Positions 44,628 through 54,195 are shown, numbered from the stretch's first letter. The stretch is DNA of 64,000 nucleotides from Neobacillus muris (GCF_943193175.1 NZ_CALPDF010000003.1:186001-250000), one strand, 5' to 3'. The notes: a model not told the origin generated them from the letters alone. Translations and numbers: made by a program.

Positions 44628-44960
44628 ATGAACTGGAAATCGTCGTTTATCCTGGGTGCCGTTATCGGTGTGATTGGGGGATATGCAGCTAAGGAATTCA
44701 TTTCAAAGAAAACTAAGGTTTCACCCGAAAAAGTGCTGGAATATGTAAAAAAGCAATTTAAAGAATCCGGCCCCATCAGCGGTTCTTGGATACATATGGA
44801 AGCTGTGCCTTATGAAAAGCATCAATTTCACTATGAAGTATATAAAGGCGGAATTTCCAAAAATAATAATGGAACGAACGAGCAATACGAATTTATTGCG
44901 GACGCCTACACTGGAACTTTATTAGATTTACGGCGTTTGCCTGAAGAATTGGCGTCTTAA
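44628..44960 (+). CDS. ytzB: PepSY-domain small protein YtzB
   Basis: The 110-residue protein has a short N-terminal hydrophobic helix (SFILGAVIGVIGGYAAKEF), probably a membrane anchor or signal, then a PepSY-like domain (VLEYVKKQFKESGPISGSWI ... YEFIADAYTGTLLDL). PepSY domains often inhibit or bind peptidases; an M42 peptidase gene is the divergent neighbour. The ribosome binding site TTGGAGG is 7 bases from the ATG. Monocistronic with a good terminator. Confidence 0.9.
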   Translation: MNWKSSFILGAVIGVIGGYAAKEFISKKTKVSPEKVLEYVKKQFKESGPISGSWIHMEAVPYEKHQFHYEVYKGGISKNNNGTNEQYEFIADAYTGTLLDLRRLPEELAS

Positions 44961-44995
44961 AAAACCAAGCCGAGCTGACACGGCTTGGTTTTTTT
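44957..44995. terminator. bidirectional terminator, ytzB / ytnP side
   Basis: AACCAAGCC/GGCTTGGTT stem with TTTTTTTG (+) and A-tract on the left. Confidence 0.8.
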
Positions 44996-45065
44996 GTTCC
45001 TTCCGGCCGCCTCATCAAGCCGATGTGAGGACAAAAACCCAGAGGAATCCTAAATTTCTACGTTT

Positions 45066-45917
45066 TTATGCACCTGTTTCTTCCACTTTTATGGAATCCG
45101 TGATTTGACCGGGCTCCGTTCCCCATTTCACCGCTCGAAAATATGCATCATGATAAAAGGTAAACCAAGCCTGTTTACTCATAGCATAAGGCAGCCATTT
45201 TTCTTTTGCGGCAATCGAATTCATGGGGTAATCATCGTAAGCCATCACCCATAATACATTTTGATGGGCATGTGTTGGCATCAGGTCTGCCATATGAATG
45301 GCCATCTCGCCCTGGTCCTCGATGATGATAATGCTGTGACCATCACTGTGGCCGCCAGTGTGGATCATTTGGATTGGGCCAAATCTCCAGGTTTCTTCAA
45401 ACGTGACAACCTGTGATTCAATCGCTTGCCAATTTTCTCTCCAATATGTACTTTTCGAACGAATATTGGGATTCCTCATTTCATCCCATTCAATCTTGGA
45501 GACAATAATTTGTGCATTGGGGAAAGAGGATTGATATCCGTTCCCTGCAGGATTAGTTAAACCGCAGGCATGGTCAAAATGCAGATGGGTCATTAGGACA
45601 TAGTCAATGGAGTCGGGGGTTAACCTTAATTTCTCTAAAGAGGCGACAATCTCCGATTCTCTTGTCACTCCGAAATTTCGTTTTTGTTTTTCCGTCATTT
45701 TGCCGTTACCCAATCCGGATTCAATTAATAAATTTTTCCCGTCCGCCTGGACCAAAATTGGATCCGTCATCAATTTAATTTGATTCTTGTCATTAGACGG
45801 ATATTTCTTCGACCATAAAGGTTTCGGAACCACCCCAAACATCGCTCCCCCATCTAAATGGGTAACCCCGCCGGATAGCCACGTCATGGATATCTTGCCG
45901 ATTTTCAGTTTTTCCAT
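45066..45917 (-). CDS. ytnP: metallo-beta-lactamase fold hydrolase YtnP
   Basis: ATG 45917 is 9 bases after AAGGAGG; an in-frame TTG at 45926 touches the ribosome binding site. The 283-residue protein has the zinc motif [12 protein letters not shown] (HxHxDH) near residue 115, [14 protein letters not shown] near 190 with the next His, and the Asp in MADLMPTH near 215. YtnP of B. subtilis opens acyl-homoserine lactone rings and inhibits Streptomyces development, so quorum quenching is the expected activity; other lactone substrates are possible. No signal peptide is seen. Confidence 0.92.
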   Translation of the reverse strand: MEKLKIGKISMTWLSGGVTHLDGGAMFGVVPKPLWSKKYPSNDKNQIKLMTDPILVQADGKNLLIESGLGNGKMTEKQKRNFGVTRESEIVASLEKLRLTPDSIDYVLMTHLHFDHACGLTNPAGNGYQSSFPNAQIIVSKIEWDEMRNPNIRSKSTYWRENWQAIESQVVTFEETWRFGPIQMIHTGGHSDGHSIIIIEDQGEMAIHMADLMPTHAHQNVLWVMAYDDYPMNSIAAKEKWLPYAMSKQAWFTFYHDAYFRAVKWGTEPGQITDSIKVEETGA

Positions 45918-46029
45918 ATTTTCCAACCTCCTTAAGTAAAGTGTACCATTGACTGACTTTTTCGAAAACTAAAAAGGATTCATTAAGAGGTTTCTTGAAG
46001 AATAATGTGGGCAGATAAAAAATTCCCAT

Positions 46030-46056
46030 CAAAAAAAGGCAGTTCAGCGACTGCCC
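46030..46056 (-). terminator. trmB terminator
   Basis: On the minus strand GGCAGT/ACTGCC stem then TTTTTTTGATGG, starting at the trmB stop. Confidence 0.65.
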
Positions 46057-46712
46057 TATTGTTCGTTCTGGTATTTAACTTCGCATCGGTAAATCCGGTT
46101 TCCTTTTTCTGAAAACTTTTGTTCGTATTCCGTCATGATATTGCCTTCATAGTCACTCTTATGCAAATCAAGGCTAAGAAATTTTAACAATAATCCATAT
46201 TGGGAAAAACTCATGAGCGAATATTCAAATAAGCTCTGATTATCCGTCTTAAAATGAATTTCCCCTCCGTCCATCATGATGTCTTCATAAAGTTTTAAAA
46301 AATCTTTGTAGGTTAACCTTCTCTTTTCATGGCGGACTTTTGGCCAAGGATCTGAGAAATTCAAATAAACACGCGCCACATCATTCTTGGCAAAATACTT
46401 GGCTAAGTCTGCAGCATTCACGTTAAGAAGTTTGAGATTTGGCAGATCCGCCTCAATTAATCTGTCCAAAGCCGCAACAATGACACTATCATACAATTCA
46501 ATACCGATGTAATTAATATCCGGATGCGCTTTGGCCATTTCAGTAATGAAGCGGCCTTTCCCTGTGCCTACTTCAATATGCAGCGGCTGGGCCTTTTCAA
46601 ATGCCTCATGCCACCTGCCTTTAAAATCTACAGGATTTGGTACGATGTATTGCGGATGCTGCTCTATTTTATCCTTTGCCCAAGGTTTATTTCTAAGTCG
46701 CATTTTTGACAC
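46056..46712 (-). CDS. trmB: tRNA (guanine-N7-)-methyltransferase
   Basis: The 218-residue Rossmann methyltransferase has [20 protein letters not shown] as AdoMet loop near residue 42, [36 protein letters not shown] with the catalytic Asp in the DPWPK motif near residue 120, and a C-terminal TEYEQKF that contacts tRNA. It makes m7G46 in tRNA using S-adenosylmethionine. The start fits AGGAG nine bases upstream. It is divergent from ytzH. Confidence 0.97.
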   Translation of the reverse strand: MSKMRLRNKPWAKDKIEQHPQYIVPNPVDFKGRWHEAFEKAQPLHIEVGTGKGRFITEMAKAHPDINYIGIELYDSVIVAALDRLIEADLPNLKLLNVNAADLAKYFAKNDVARVYLNFSDPWPKVRHEKRRLTYKDFLKLYEDIMMDGGEIHFKTDNQSLFEYSLMSFSQYGLLLKFLSLDLHKSDYEGNIMTEYEQKFSEKGNRIYRCEVKYQNEQ

Positions 46713-46799
46713 TCCTAAATTTTCTCTCGTTTTAAAAACATATCATGCCATGAACTATGTGTGCAAGTCCCACTTTCATATTGCCATGAATAAATAAAA

Positions 46800-46838
46800 A
46801 AAGAATTCACAACCTAACTGTGAATTCCTTTTTAATCC
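46800..46838 (+). terminator. hairpin with T-run in the ytzH leader
   Basis: GAATTCACA/TGTGAATTC stem then CTTTTTAATC, 25 bases before the ytzH start. Either a terminator of upstream + transcripts or a leader attenuator. Confidence 0.5.
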
Positions 46839-46859
46839 CACTTGAAAGGGTGTGCTGTT

Positions 46860-47138
46860 ATGCCTTTAAGCCATAATGACCAAGTGAACCTGCTTACAGA
46901 CATATTAACTAATCACCAAACCGATTGCTGCGGATCGGTTGCCGAATGCGAGCAGCTAGAGCGGCTCGTAAAATCGCTAATGGTCAATGCACAAATCGAT
47001 CAAAACGTAAAAAACATTTTGCAAGAAGTGTACAACTACAGCCAAAAGGGAGCACAAACTGCAGATTTGGACCAGCATATCTCAGCAAACCAAGCGAATT
47101 TATCCCAATGGGTAAATGATATTGGTCAGTTTTCTTGA
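46860..47138 (+). CDS. ytzH: YtzH-like protein
   Basis: ATG 46860 (MPLSHNDQVNLLTDILTNHQ) gives 92 residues, the B. subtilis YtzH length; AAAGGG is 8 bases upstream. The small helical protein has a conserved CCGSVAECEQLERL segment with three cysteines that might bind metal or form disulfides. Function is unknown. Its end overlaps the end of the convergent ytmP by 13 bases, so there is no room for a terminator between them. Confidence 0.85.
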   Translation: MPLSHNDQVNLLTDILTNHQTDCCGSVAECEQLERLVKSLMVNAQIDQNVKNILQEVYNYSQKGAQTADLDQHISANQANLSQWVNDIGQFS

Positions 47139-47911
47139 GACATGATGTCACACAGGAATAAGATCCATTTGTTCATCTCTTCTGTACTGTCTTTATCTTT
47201 GTACCATTGGATGGACGATATTGCTTGAAGGGCCACATACCATTTCATTCTAAGCTTAAGATGGTCATCTAGCTCTTGCCCGTATACTTGCAGCCAATCT
47301 TCCCAATTTTCTTCAGGAATGTACCAATAGAGGAGCATCCCTAAATCCATGGCGGGGTCGGCAATGGATGCCCCGTCCCAATCAATTAAATACAACTGGT
47401 TGTTTTCTGCAAGCAGCCAGTTGTTATGATTTACATCCCCATGGCATACCACTTTTTCATCACAATAGACATTTTTTGCCTCTTTTATTAAAAAGCTGAC
47501 CGCCTTTTGCACCTCCGGCAAGTAACGCACATCATCATCAATATTCTCCATCACGTTTTGAAAATGGTCCTCAGGATTAATTGGCGTTTTCTCCAACCGG
47601 CTTAGCATCCCAAGCATCGGCTCCGAACGGTGTATTTTCTTAAGCAGCTTCGCAACAAGATCATGGTTCATCTCAGAAGGCTTTAGTTCTCTGCCTTCAA
47701 GCCATTGCTGTGCTGTTATGACATCTCCGTTTTCCAATCGTTTTGTCCAAACAAGCTTAGGGACGATGCCCTCTGCCGACAGTACAGCAAGAAACGGAGA
47801 AGAATTCCGCTTTAAAAAAAGCCTTTGATCTTCTCTCTGTGCGTAAAAGGCCTCACCTGTTGCGCCTCCAGCAGGGGTGATTTCCCATTCTTGTCCAAAA
47901 ATATGTTCCAA
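47126..47911 (-). CDS. ytmP: aminoglycoside phosphotransferase-like kinase YtmP
   Basis: The 261-residue protein has the APH/choline kinase fold. Ser/Asn-rich ATP loop GGATGEAFYA at the N-terminus, the catalytic loop VVCHGDVNHNNWLLAE (HGDxxxxN, near residue 155) and LIDWDGASIADPAMDLGMLL with the metal Asp near 178. Targets of YtmP are not known; thiamine or small-alcohol kinase activity is possible. In B. subtilis it is next to trmB and amyX as here. The start lies 180 bases from the amyX end, separated by a terminator. Confidence 0.9.
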   Translation of the reverse strand: MEHIFGQEWEITPAGGATGEAFYAQREDQRLFLKRNSSPFLAVLSAEGIVPKLVWTKRLENGDVITAQQWLEGRELKPSEMNHDLVAKLLKKIHRSEPMLGMLSRLEKTPINPEDHFQNVMENIDDDVRYLPEVQKAVSFLIKEAKNVYCDEKVVCHGDVNHNNWLLAENNQLYLIDWDGASIADPAMDLGMLLYWYIPEENWEDWLQVYGQELDDHLKLRMKWYVALQAISSIQWYKDKDSTEEMNKWILFLCDIMSQEN

Positions 47912-48002
47912 AACTGTTCACCTTCAACTTATGCCGTTCTATGGGAGGGGTAGCCCCATATTTATTCAGACTTAAAAAACTCGTTATTATTGTTTTTAAC
48001 AA

Positions 48003-48040
48003 TAAAAAAAAAGCTATTGAAAGCATTCTACAATAGCTAT
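48003..48040 (-). terminator. amyX terminator
   Basis: AGCTATTG/CAATAGCT stem then TTTTTTTTTATT on the minus strand. Confidence 0.8.
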
Positions 48041-48093
48041 CCTTTATAAATTTTATCTCCAATAGCTGAGTCTCGTCAAGTAACCTTGAACAA

Positions 48094-50229
48094 CTATTTT
48101 TTTAGGAAAACATTCAGAGAAATAGGCTCGATGGCAATCTCTCCCCCAGCAACAGCAGTTTTGGGTGTTATCCCCGCATTTGCATGATCAGCCAGAACCA
48201 GCCAATCACCCATGGGAATGTCCACTGCCTGTTTACTTGAAAGGGGATTGACCAATAGAATGAGTTCAGTGTCTCTCTCTTTAAACAACAGTCCTAACAA
48301 TGATTCAGGCATAGGCAGCGAGGTGATCGTACCTCGGATTTTTTCTGCGGTGGGAAGGCGAAAACATGGAAAGACTTTTCGGATCTCAATAAGCCCCTTG
48401 ACATACTCTACATATGGAAGAAACTCGGATTTGCGTTTCCAATCAAGTTGATTGATCCTATCAGGGGAGCAATAGCTGTTAGCTTCGCCATACTTTGTGC
48501 GGAAAAATTCCTGGCCGCTGTGCAGAAATGGGATCCCCTGAGAAAGAATGACCAGCCCTGTCGCTAAACGGTGATATTTTCTTCGAAGCGAATCATCCAT
48601 ATTCGGAAAACATGCAAGCAGTTTATCCCACAAAGTGTGATTGTCATGGCATTCAACATAATTGACCGTTTGGCTTGGTTCATTAAAGACCCTATTGCCT
48701 ATTTGCGTAAAACCAATGCTGCCGGTTATGGCTTCCAAGGCGGCATCCCGGTATTGAATGTTTCCGAGCGCATAGCCCTGATCAAGCAATTCAAACGTAC
48801 TCCCTTTAATCGTATCTCTAAATTTATCATTAAAATGGGCAATGGAGGCTAATTTGTCCTGATTGGCAATAGTGGCCTTTTGATCACTAGACAGAGGCGT
48901 ATCAAGATCCCAGCCTTCGCCGATGATAATGGCATCATTGGAAATTGAATCGCAAACCGCTCTGACTTGTTTCATGGTTTCCACATCTAAAATCCCCATT
49001 AAATCAAACCGAAATCCATCCATGTGGTACTCTTCCATCCAAAAACGGATGGAATCCAAAATAAACTTTCTGGCCATCCGGCGTTCAGAGGCCAAATCAT
49101 TGCCAACACCGGTGCCATTGGAAGGAATACCTAATTCATTATATCGAAAATAATACCCTGGAACGATTTTTTCAAATGAAGATTCTTCACGGATAAATAC
49201 ATGATTATAGACCACATCCATAATGACCCGAAGGCCTGACTGATGGATCCGGTCAATCAACTGTTTAAGCTCGCGTATTCTCGAATAAGGACAGGCAGGA
49301 TCAGAAGAATAGCTCCCTTCAGGCACATTAAAATGCAAGGGATTATATCCCCAGTTATAATCCTTCTGCCATTCCCTTTCGTCCACCCCAGCAAAATCAT
49401 GAAGCGGCATCAACTGCAGATGGGTAATTCCCAAGTCTTTCACGTAGGATAAACCCGTTGACATACCATCGTTCCCTGTTGTGTCCAGTTCCGCGGCTCC
49501 CAAATAAAGGCCTTTATGCTTGGCCCCGCTGGCCGGGTGAATCGTAAAATCGCGAATATGCGTTTCATAAATGACAGCATCAACTGGGTTTTCAATAAAA
49601 GGCAGGGCAATCTTAGGCCGGTCGGTTTTGGCAAGGTCCACAATAACGCCCGCCTCTCCATTCTCCGTTACAGCATTAACATATGGATCGACTGCTTCCC
49701 GCCATTCTTGATTGATTTGAACCAGGAAACTATATTGGTATCGTTCTAAATCCCCTCTGACGGCGACCGACCATACACCCAAGTCACCTCGTTTCATTTT
49801 CACAATTTCTGAGTAATGGCTGTTGGGAGGGCGCAATTTCAATTTCACTTGGGAGGAGGTGGGAGCCCATACCTTGAAACAGGTCTCTGTAGGCTGGTAG
49901 CTGGCACCCAAGTCATTACCAGGATAATAGAACTTTTGGTCAAAGGCCTCCGTTCGAACCACAGCTCCCATTTGCAAATCCGTTTTGAGCCCATACTCAT
50001 CGACAATCCAATAAGGCCGGCCAAAATAGATTTCCTGCGAACACTCACATACGTATTTATAATAGTCCTCAATCAGCAGCTTTTCCTTCAATTTTAACGG
50101 ATGAATCATCGGTCCATCCGTAATATAAAAAGAAGATGAGACCCTTTGCTGACTAGTCCTCGGGAGGAGAATCGTTATGATATTCATTTCATCCAAATAA
50201 GCCAGGAAACTCCTCTCAGCGGCTATCAT
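48094..50229 (-). CDS. amyX: type I pullulanase
   Basis: ATG 50229 (MIAAERSFLAYLDEMN) with GAGGAGG upstream gives 711 residues, close to B. subtilis AmyX; the longer reading from TTG is less likely. It has N-terminal CBM-like domains, then a GH13 barrel: the pullulanase motif YNWGYNPLHFN, VVYNHV, the nucleophile in DGFRFDLMGIL near residue 405, the acid/base in IIGEGWDLDT near 435, and VECHDNHTLW near 515. No signal peptide, so it debranches glycogen-like alpha-1,6 links inside the cell. It overlaps the ytlR stop by 14 bases. Confidence 0.96.
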   Translation of the reverse strand: MIAAERSFLAYLDEMNIITILLPRTSQQRVSSSFYITDGPMIHPLKLKEKLLIEDYYKYVCECSQEIYFGRPYWIVDEYGLKTDLQMGAVVRTEAFDQKFYYPGNDLGASYQPTETCFKVWAPTSSQVKLKLRPPNSHYSEIVKMKRGDLGVWSVAVRGDLERYQYSFLVQINQEWREAVDPYVNAVTENGEAGVIVDLAKTDRPKIALPFIENPVDAVIYETHIRDFTIHPASGAKHKGLYLGAAELDTTGNDGMSTGLSYVKDLGITHLQLMPLHDFAGVDEREWQKDYNWGYNPLHFNVPEGSYSSDPACPYSRIRELKQLIDRIHQSGLRVIMDVVYNHVFIREESSFEKIVPGYYFRYNELGIPSNGTGVGNDLASERRMARKFILDSIRFWMEEYHMDGFRFDLMGILDVETMKQVRAVCDSISNDAIIIGEGWDLDTPLSSDQKATIANQDKLASIAHFNDKFRDTIKGSTFELLDQGYALGNIQYRDAALEAITGSIGFTQIGNRVFNEPSQTVNYVECHDNHTLWDKLLACFPNMDDSLRRKYHRLATGLVILSQGIPFLHSGQEFFRTKYGEANSYCSPDRINQLDWKRKSEFLPYVEYVKGLIEIRKVFPCFRLPTAEKIRGTITSLPMPESLLGLLFKERDTELILLVNPLSSKQAVDIPMGDWLVLADHANAGITPKTAVAGGEIAIEPISLNVFLKK

Positions 50230-51199
50230 TCGCTTCCTCCTCAATCATGGCAAATTTTTCGTTCTTCGGTCTTCTTGTTAACACCTGCAATCCTTTATGC
50301 TGGATCTCTATTTTTAAAGGCGTGTATCCAATATGCTCTCCATCACCGTGAACATATAAAGCTTCACTGGAATGAATGGAGATCTGTTTCCCTTGAAACA
50401 TTTTTACTTCCTTAAAATGAGTGTGCTTTCCCCAGAAAACGCTGACAAAAATCACCAGTAATTTCCATTTTGAAAGTTGATGGGCTATTGTAATATCCAA
50501 AAGCCCATCATCTGGCACAGCCTGCGGCGCTATTTTCATTCCTCCTCCATAGAAGGCTTGATTGGAGACTGTCACAAACCATGTTGATTCAAATTTATGC
50601 TCGCTCCCATCAATTAATAATTGGATGTCGGCTGTTTTATACGTAAATAATTCTTTGATCAGAATATATACATACGCTAACCGCCCGAGCGACAGCTTAT
50701 TTAACCATGCTTTTATTTTGGAATGATTGACCTCATAAGCAATTAAAGCATCAAACCCGGCACCCATGTTGTTTATAAAATAGTGATTTGTTTGGCCGGA
50801 CATCGCCATGTGCCCATAGTCAATAAGAGCAGGCTCTCCCTTCATAAGACGAAGAATCACTTTTAGGGCAGCTTTCGGGTCTTTAGGAATTTGAAATCCC
50901 CGTGAGAAATCATTTCCGGACCCGCCTGGAATAAAGCCAAGCGTAACATGGCCAAAATCCACAATCCCATTCATGACTTCATGCAATGTCCCATCACCGC
51001 CAACAGCCACTACGATCACTTCATGTTCGGCTGCGGCAGCCATTTGATAAGCCAGTTTTTTTGCATGTCCGGGATATTCCGTAAAAACAGCCATATAAGA
51101 GACTTCCTCAGCCATAAGCGTGGCTTCAATTCTTCTCCATATAGCAAGACAATGGCCATTTCTTGCTTTAGGATTGATAATAAAATAAATATGTTTCAT
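50216..51199 (-). CDS. ytlR: diacylglycerol kinase family lipid kinase YtlR
   Basis: The 327-residue protein has the DAGK catalytic domain: FIINPKARNGHCLAIW at the start, VVAVGGDGTLHEVMNGIVD with GGDGT near residue 65, and FIPGGSGNDFSRGFQIP near 92. The C-terminal half is beta-rich (VSNQAFYGGGMKIAPQAVPD, PDDGLLDI), as in DgkB and YegS. It phosphorylates a lipid, perhaps diacylglycerol or a sphingosine-like substrate; YtlR itself has not been assigned. amyX starts inside its 3' end, so the two are coupled. Confidence 0.92.
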   Translation of the reverse strand: MKHIYFIINPKARNGHCLAIWRRIEATLMAEEVSYMAVFTEYPGHAKKLAYQMAAAAEHEVIVVAVGGDGTLHEVMNGIVDFGHVTLGFIPGGSGNDFSRGFQIPKDPKAALKVILRLMKGEPALIDYGHMAMSGQTNHYFINNMGAGFDALIAYEVNHSKIKAWLNKLSLGRLAYVYILIKELFTYKTADIQLLIDGSEHKFESTWFVTVSNQAFYGGGMKIAPQAVPDDGLLDITIAHQLSKWKLLVIFVSVFWGKHTHFKEVKMFQGKQISIHSSEALYVHGDGEHIGYTPLKIEIQHKGLQVLTRRPKNEKFAMIEEEANDSR

Positions 51200-51223
51200 A
51201 CAACCAACCTTTATCTCGATATT

Positions 51224-51793
51224 CTAAGATTGTAACGGAAATGCTTTTATTATTTCATACTTCGGTGTAGATTGAAGATTTGTCCGGTATAGCACGACTT
51301 CCTTTACAAGAAAAGGCAATGGCTCCGGCTGCACTTGCTGCCAAATGTCCAGCATACTCACTCGGAATGGCCCTTCTCCCCTCCACTTTCTGGCCAGTGT
51401 GATATGGGGATGGAACGGCCGAGTCTCGAGCTGAAATCCAGCTTGTTCACAGGCTGTAAAAACGATTCGCCTAATCATATGAAGCTCAGGGCTTTCTTCA
51501 GTATCCGCCCAAAAAACACGGGGACTTTCCGATTTTCCAAAAATTCCAAGCTTGTTTATCTTTAATAGAAATTTTTGTTCATCTATTAATGAATCGTTTA
51601 CATTTTTATATGCGGCAGCTAACTTTTCCTCTTCAGCAGATCCCAAGAATGCTAAGGTTATATGAAGGTCTTGGTGATGGATCCAGCTGCTGAATGGAAA
51701 CGATTGCTTTAATGTTTCCATATGATCTTTCATGAATAATTTAGTTTCATCTGGAATTTTAGCAGCAAAAAAATAATGAGATTTTGTTTCCAT
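51224..51793 (-). CDS. ytlP: RNA 2',3'-cyclic phosphodiesterase (2H family, YtlP)
   Basis: ATG 51793 (METKSHYFFAAKIPDE) gives 189 residues; AAGAGAGG is about 7 bases upstream. The two HxT motifs of 2H phosphoesterases are LHITLAFLG near residue 47 and HPHITLARK near residue 135. ThpR enzymes hydrolyse RNA 2',3'-cyclic phosphates or join 2'-5' halves of tRNA in vitro. The gene is divergent from ytkP and a short distance from ytlR, with which it may be co-transcribed. Confidence 0.92.
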   Translation of the reverse strand: METKSHYFFAAKIPDETKLFMKDHMETLKQSFPFSSWIHHQDLHITLAFLGSAEEEKLAAAYKNVNDSLIDEQKFLLKINKLGIFGKSESPRVFWADTEESPELHMIRRIVFTACEQAGFQLETRPFHPHITLARKWRGEGPFRVSMLDIWQQVQPEPLPFLVKEVVLYRTNLQSTPKYEIIKAFPLQS

Positions 51794-51865
51794 TTTAAAT
51801 GCCTCTCTTTTACTCAATTTTAGTCTATTTTTTCCCAATTGTATCTATTTAGTGATCAAGATTTT

Positions 51866-51894
51866 TTTACAAATATCTTTAATTTCTTTATGAT
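51866..51894 (+). promoter_or_regulatory. promoter of ytkP
   Basis: TTTACA (51866-51871), 17 bp, TATGAT (51889-51894); start near 51901. Confidence 0.65.
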
Positions 51895-51938
51895 TAAGGT
51901 GGCATTTAAAATACATAGAACGAAATGGAGGATCCCTT

Positions 51939-52862
51939 ATGAAATTCGTCAACAACATTGCAGAACTAATCGGGGAAACACCACTGGTGAAGTTAAATCG
52001 CATGGCTCCTGAAAACGGGGCCTCTGTTTATTTGAAGCTCGAATACTTTAATCCTAGCAAGAGTGTAAAAGACCGGGCGGCCTTTAATATGATCATCGAG
52101 GCTGAAAAAGCTGGTCTCCTGAAGCCTGGCGGTACCATTATAGAACCAACCAGCGGAAATACCGGAATTGGCCTTTGCATGAATGCAGCCGCAAGAGGCT
52201 ATAAAGCGATTATTGTCATGCCGGATACGATGACGAAGGAACGTATCCGTATAATGGAAGCATATGGGGCAAAAGTAGTTTTGACTCCAGGCGCCGAGAA
52301 AATGCCAGGTGCCATCAAAAAGGCTCAGGAACTGGCAAAAGAAATACCCAACAGTTTCATTCCTATGCAATTCGAAAATAAAGCGAATCCCGATGCGCAC
52401 CGGCACACAACTGCTGTTGAAATTATCGAAGCCATGAAGGAAATTGGCAAGCCGCTGTCCGCATTTGTGGCAACTGCCGGAACAGGAGGCACGATAACGG
52501 GAACAGGAGAAACCCTAAAAGTACATTACAAAAATCTTGCCATTCATGTGGCGGAGCCTAAAGGTTCACCTGTGTTGTCAGGCGGAAAACCAGGTCCGCA
52601 CAAGCTGGTCGGGACCAGTCCTGGTTTTATCCCGGATATTCTTAACACACATGTATACGATGAAATTCATCAGATTGACGATGAAGACGCTTATACTATT
52701 GCACGGAGATTGGCTAAGGAGGAAGGAATCCTCGTTGGTCCCTCTTCAGGCGGTGCCTGCTTTGCTGCAATAGAAGTAGCCAAACGGTTAACACCGGATG
52801 ACGTGGTCGTCTGCATTGCCTGTGATACAGGAGAAAGATATCTTTCCAGTGATTTGTTTTAA
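51939..52862 (+). CDS. ytkP: cysteine synthase family protein (YtkP)
   Basis: The 307-residue fold type II PLP enzyme has the PLP lysine in FNPSKSVKDRAAFNMI near residue 43, the substrate loop EPTSGNTGIGL near 70, VATAGTGGTITGTGE near 180 and VGPSSGGACFAA near 265. It makes cysteine from O-acetylserine and sulfide, or a related beta-replacement. The position before dat/ytzE is that of the less-studied YtkP, not of CysK, so the substrate may differ. AATGGAGG precedes its ATG, and it has its own promoter and terminator. Confidence 0.93.
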   Translation: MKFVNNIAELIGETPLVKLNRMAPENGASVYLKLEYFNPSKSVKDRAAFNMIIEAEKAGLLKPGGTIIEPTSGNTGIGLCMNAAARGYKAIIVMPDTMTKERIRIMEAYGAKVVLTPGAEKMPGAIKKAQELAKEIPNSFIPMQFENKANPDAHRHTTAVEIIEAMKEIGKPLSAFVATAGTGGTITGTGETLKVHYKNLAIHVAEPKGSPVLSGGKPGPHKLVGTSPGFIPDILNTHVYDEIHQIDDEDAYTIARRLAKEEGILVGPSSGGACFAAIEVAKRLTPDDVVVCIACDTGERYLSSDLF

Positions 52863-52869
52863 TATGATC

Positions 52870-52905
52870 AAGAGGCTGCCTTATCTCAAGACAGCCTCCT
52901 TTTTT
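52870..52905. terminator. bidirectional terminator, ytkP / dat
   Basis: GAGGCTG/CAGCCTC stem followed by CTTTTTT on the + strand. Confidence 0.75.
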
Positions 52906-53776
52906 ATGCCAAAGTGGATTCTATTAAATTGCCGCATTGGCTTACTATTTCCTGCTCAAATGCTTGTTGCAGCTTTCGTGTAACAGTGCCAGGCTGCCCA
53001 TCGCTTACGGTGCTGCCGCTTATCTCGATGACAGGCATTACTTCACTAGTCGTACTTGACAGGAATACCTCATCTGCAGCAGTTAATTCCTTTAACGAAA
53101 ATACTCGTTCCTCTACTGGAATGGACAAATTTCTGCAATGTTGAAGGATGACATCCTTTGTTATTCCTTTTAAAATCAGTTCGTTAGATGGATGCGTGAT
53201 CACCACTCCGTTTTTGACCATAAAAATATTGGAAGAGCTTCCTTCAGTAACATCCTGCCCGCGATGCTGAATAGCCTCGTAGCAGTTGTTTTCTCCCGCT
53301 TTTTGCTTCGCCAGGATATTGGCCAATAAGTTTAGGCTTTTAATATCACAGCGCAGCCAGCGGATATCCTCGGCTAAAATGGTATTCACTCCTGATTTTA
53401 ATTTAGCCAGCGGTCTTGGCATTTCCTTTGTATAAGCAGTTAAGCACGGTGATACAACTTCAGAAGGAAATGCGTGATTTCGCGGTGATGCCCCTCTTGT
53501 TATTTGCATATAAATGATCCCCGTATGAAGGTTATTTTTTTCTATAAGCTGCTTGATCATTTCGGTTAACTCTTGGGTGGAAAAGGGCAAATTGATGCGA
53601 ATGCTGGCCAGGCTTTTTTCAAAACGGGCCAAATGCTCCTTAAGCGTAAACAATTTTCCGTTATAAACACGAATAACCTCATATACCCCATCACCAAATT
53701 GATAACCGCGATCCTCAATATCAACTTTGGCTTCTGAACGATCCATCAGTTTCCCATTTACTATTGCATATGCCAT
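52904..53776 (-). CDS. dat: D-alanine aminotransferase
   Basis: ATG 53776 (MAYAIVNGKLMDRSEAKVDI) with AAAGGGGA upstream gives 290 residues. The fold type IV PLP transaminase has DRGYQFGDGVYEVIRVY near residue 25, the PLP lysine in RWLRCDIKSLNLLANILAKQ near 145, EGSSSNIFMVKNGV near 178 and FLSSTTSEVMPVIE near 240. It makes D-glutamate from D-alanine and 2-oxoglutarate, serving the wall precursor pool. Branched-chain aminotransferase relatives share the fold; the motif set fits D-amino acid use. Confidence 0.95.
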   Translation of the reverse strand: MAYAIVNGKLMDRSEAKVDIEDRGYQFGDGVYEVIRVYNGKLFTLKEHLARFEKSLASIRINLPFSTQELTEMIKQLIEKNNLHTGIIYMQITRGASPRNHAFPSEVVSPCLTAYTKEMPRPLAKLKSGVNTILAEDIRWLRCDIKSLNLLANILAKQKAGENNCYEAIQHRGQDVTEGSSSNIFMVKNGVVITHPSNELILKGITKDVILQHCRNLSIPVEERVFSLKELTAADEVFLSSTTSEVMPVIEISGSTVSDGQPGTVTRKLQQAFEQEIVSQCGNLIESTLA

Positions 53777-53782
53777 GCTCAC

Positions 53783-54195
53783 TATCCCCTTTGCAAAAAT
53801 GTAGCTTTATTTTTAACAATAGCACTATTGCAAATTATGAATCAATCTTTTGATGTATTTATGGCTTATTTTTTATTAAAAACTAAATATTCAAAAAAAT
53901 GTCATAAAATTGATCCCTTTCCCCATAACTTATAGTAAGAAAAAAAGGAGGTAACATAATCTGCCATAAAAAATTATGTATATTATGTAAATTTTCGCTT
54001 ATTGGTAGAAATTTTCAGACATTATGGGTACAATAAGGTTAGATGTATGACATCTTAGTACCTCCTTCACCTATCTTTTAAAAGGAGTTGTCTGCGCGGA
54101 AAAGAAGATTACATATACTTGAAGATTTTTCTTCAAAGAGGCTGTCGGTAGAGGGATTAAGCCATAGGTTTGAAATTAGGATAGGGAGTGGTTCT
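53783..54195. other. 413-bp intergenic region with structured segment
   Basis: No certain gene. AAGGAGGTA (53945-53953) is complementary to TACCTCCTT (54059-54067) and encloses a small hairpin AGATG/CATCT (54041-54055). An AT-rich stretch and a possible TACAAT (-10) at 54029-54034 lie within. A 26-codon Cys-rich frame follows the first SD-like sequence but has no standard start codon. Confidence 0.4.

Noticed and set aside
54088-54195. N-terminal extension of ytzE by 36 codons
   Set aside because: No homologous start in YtzE, no ribosome binding site, and unusual composition; the TTG at 54196 gives the family length.
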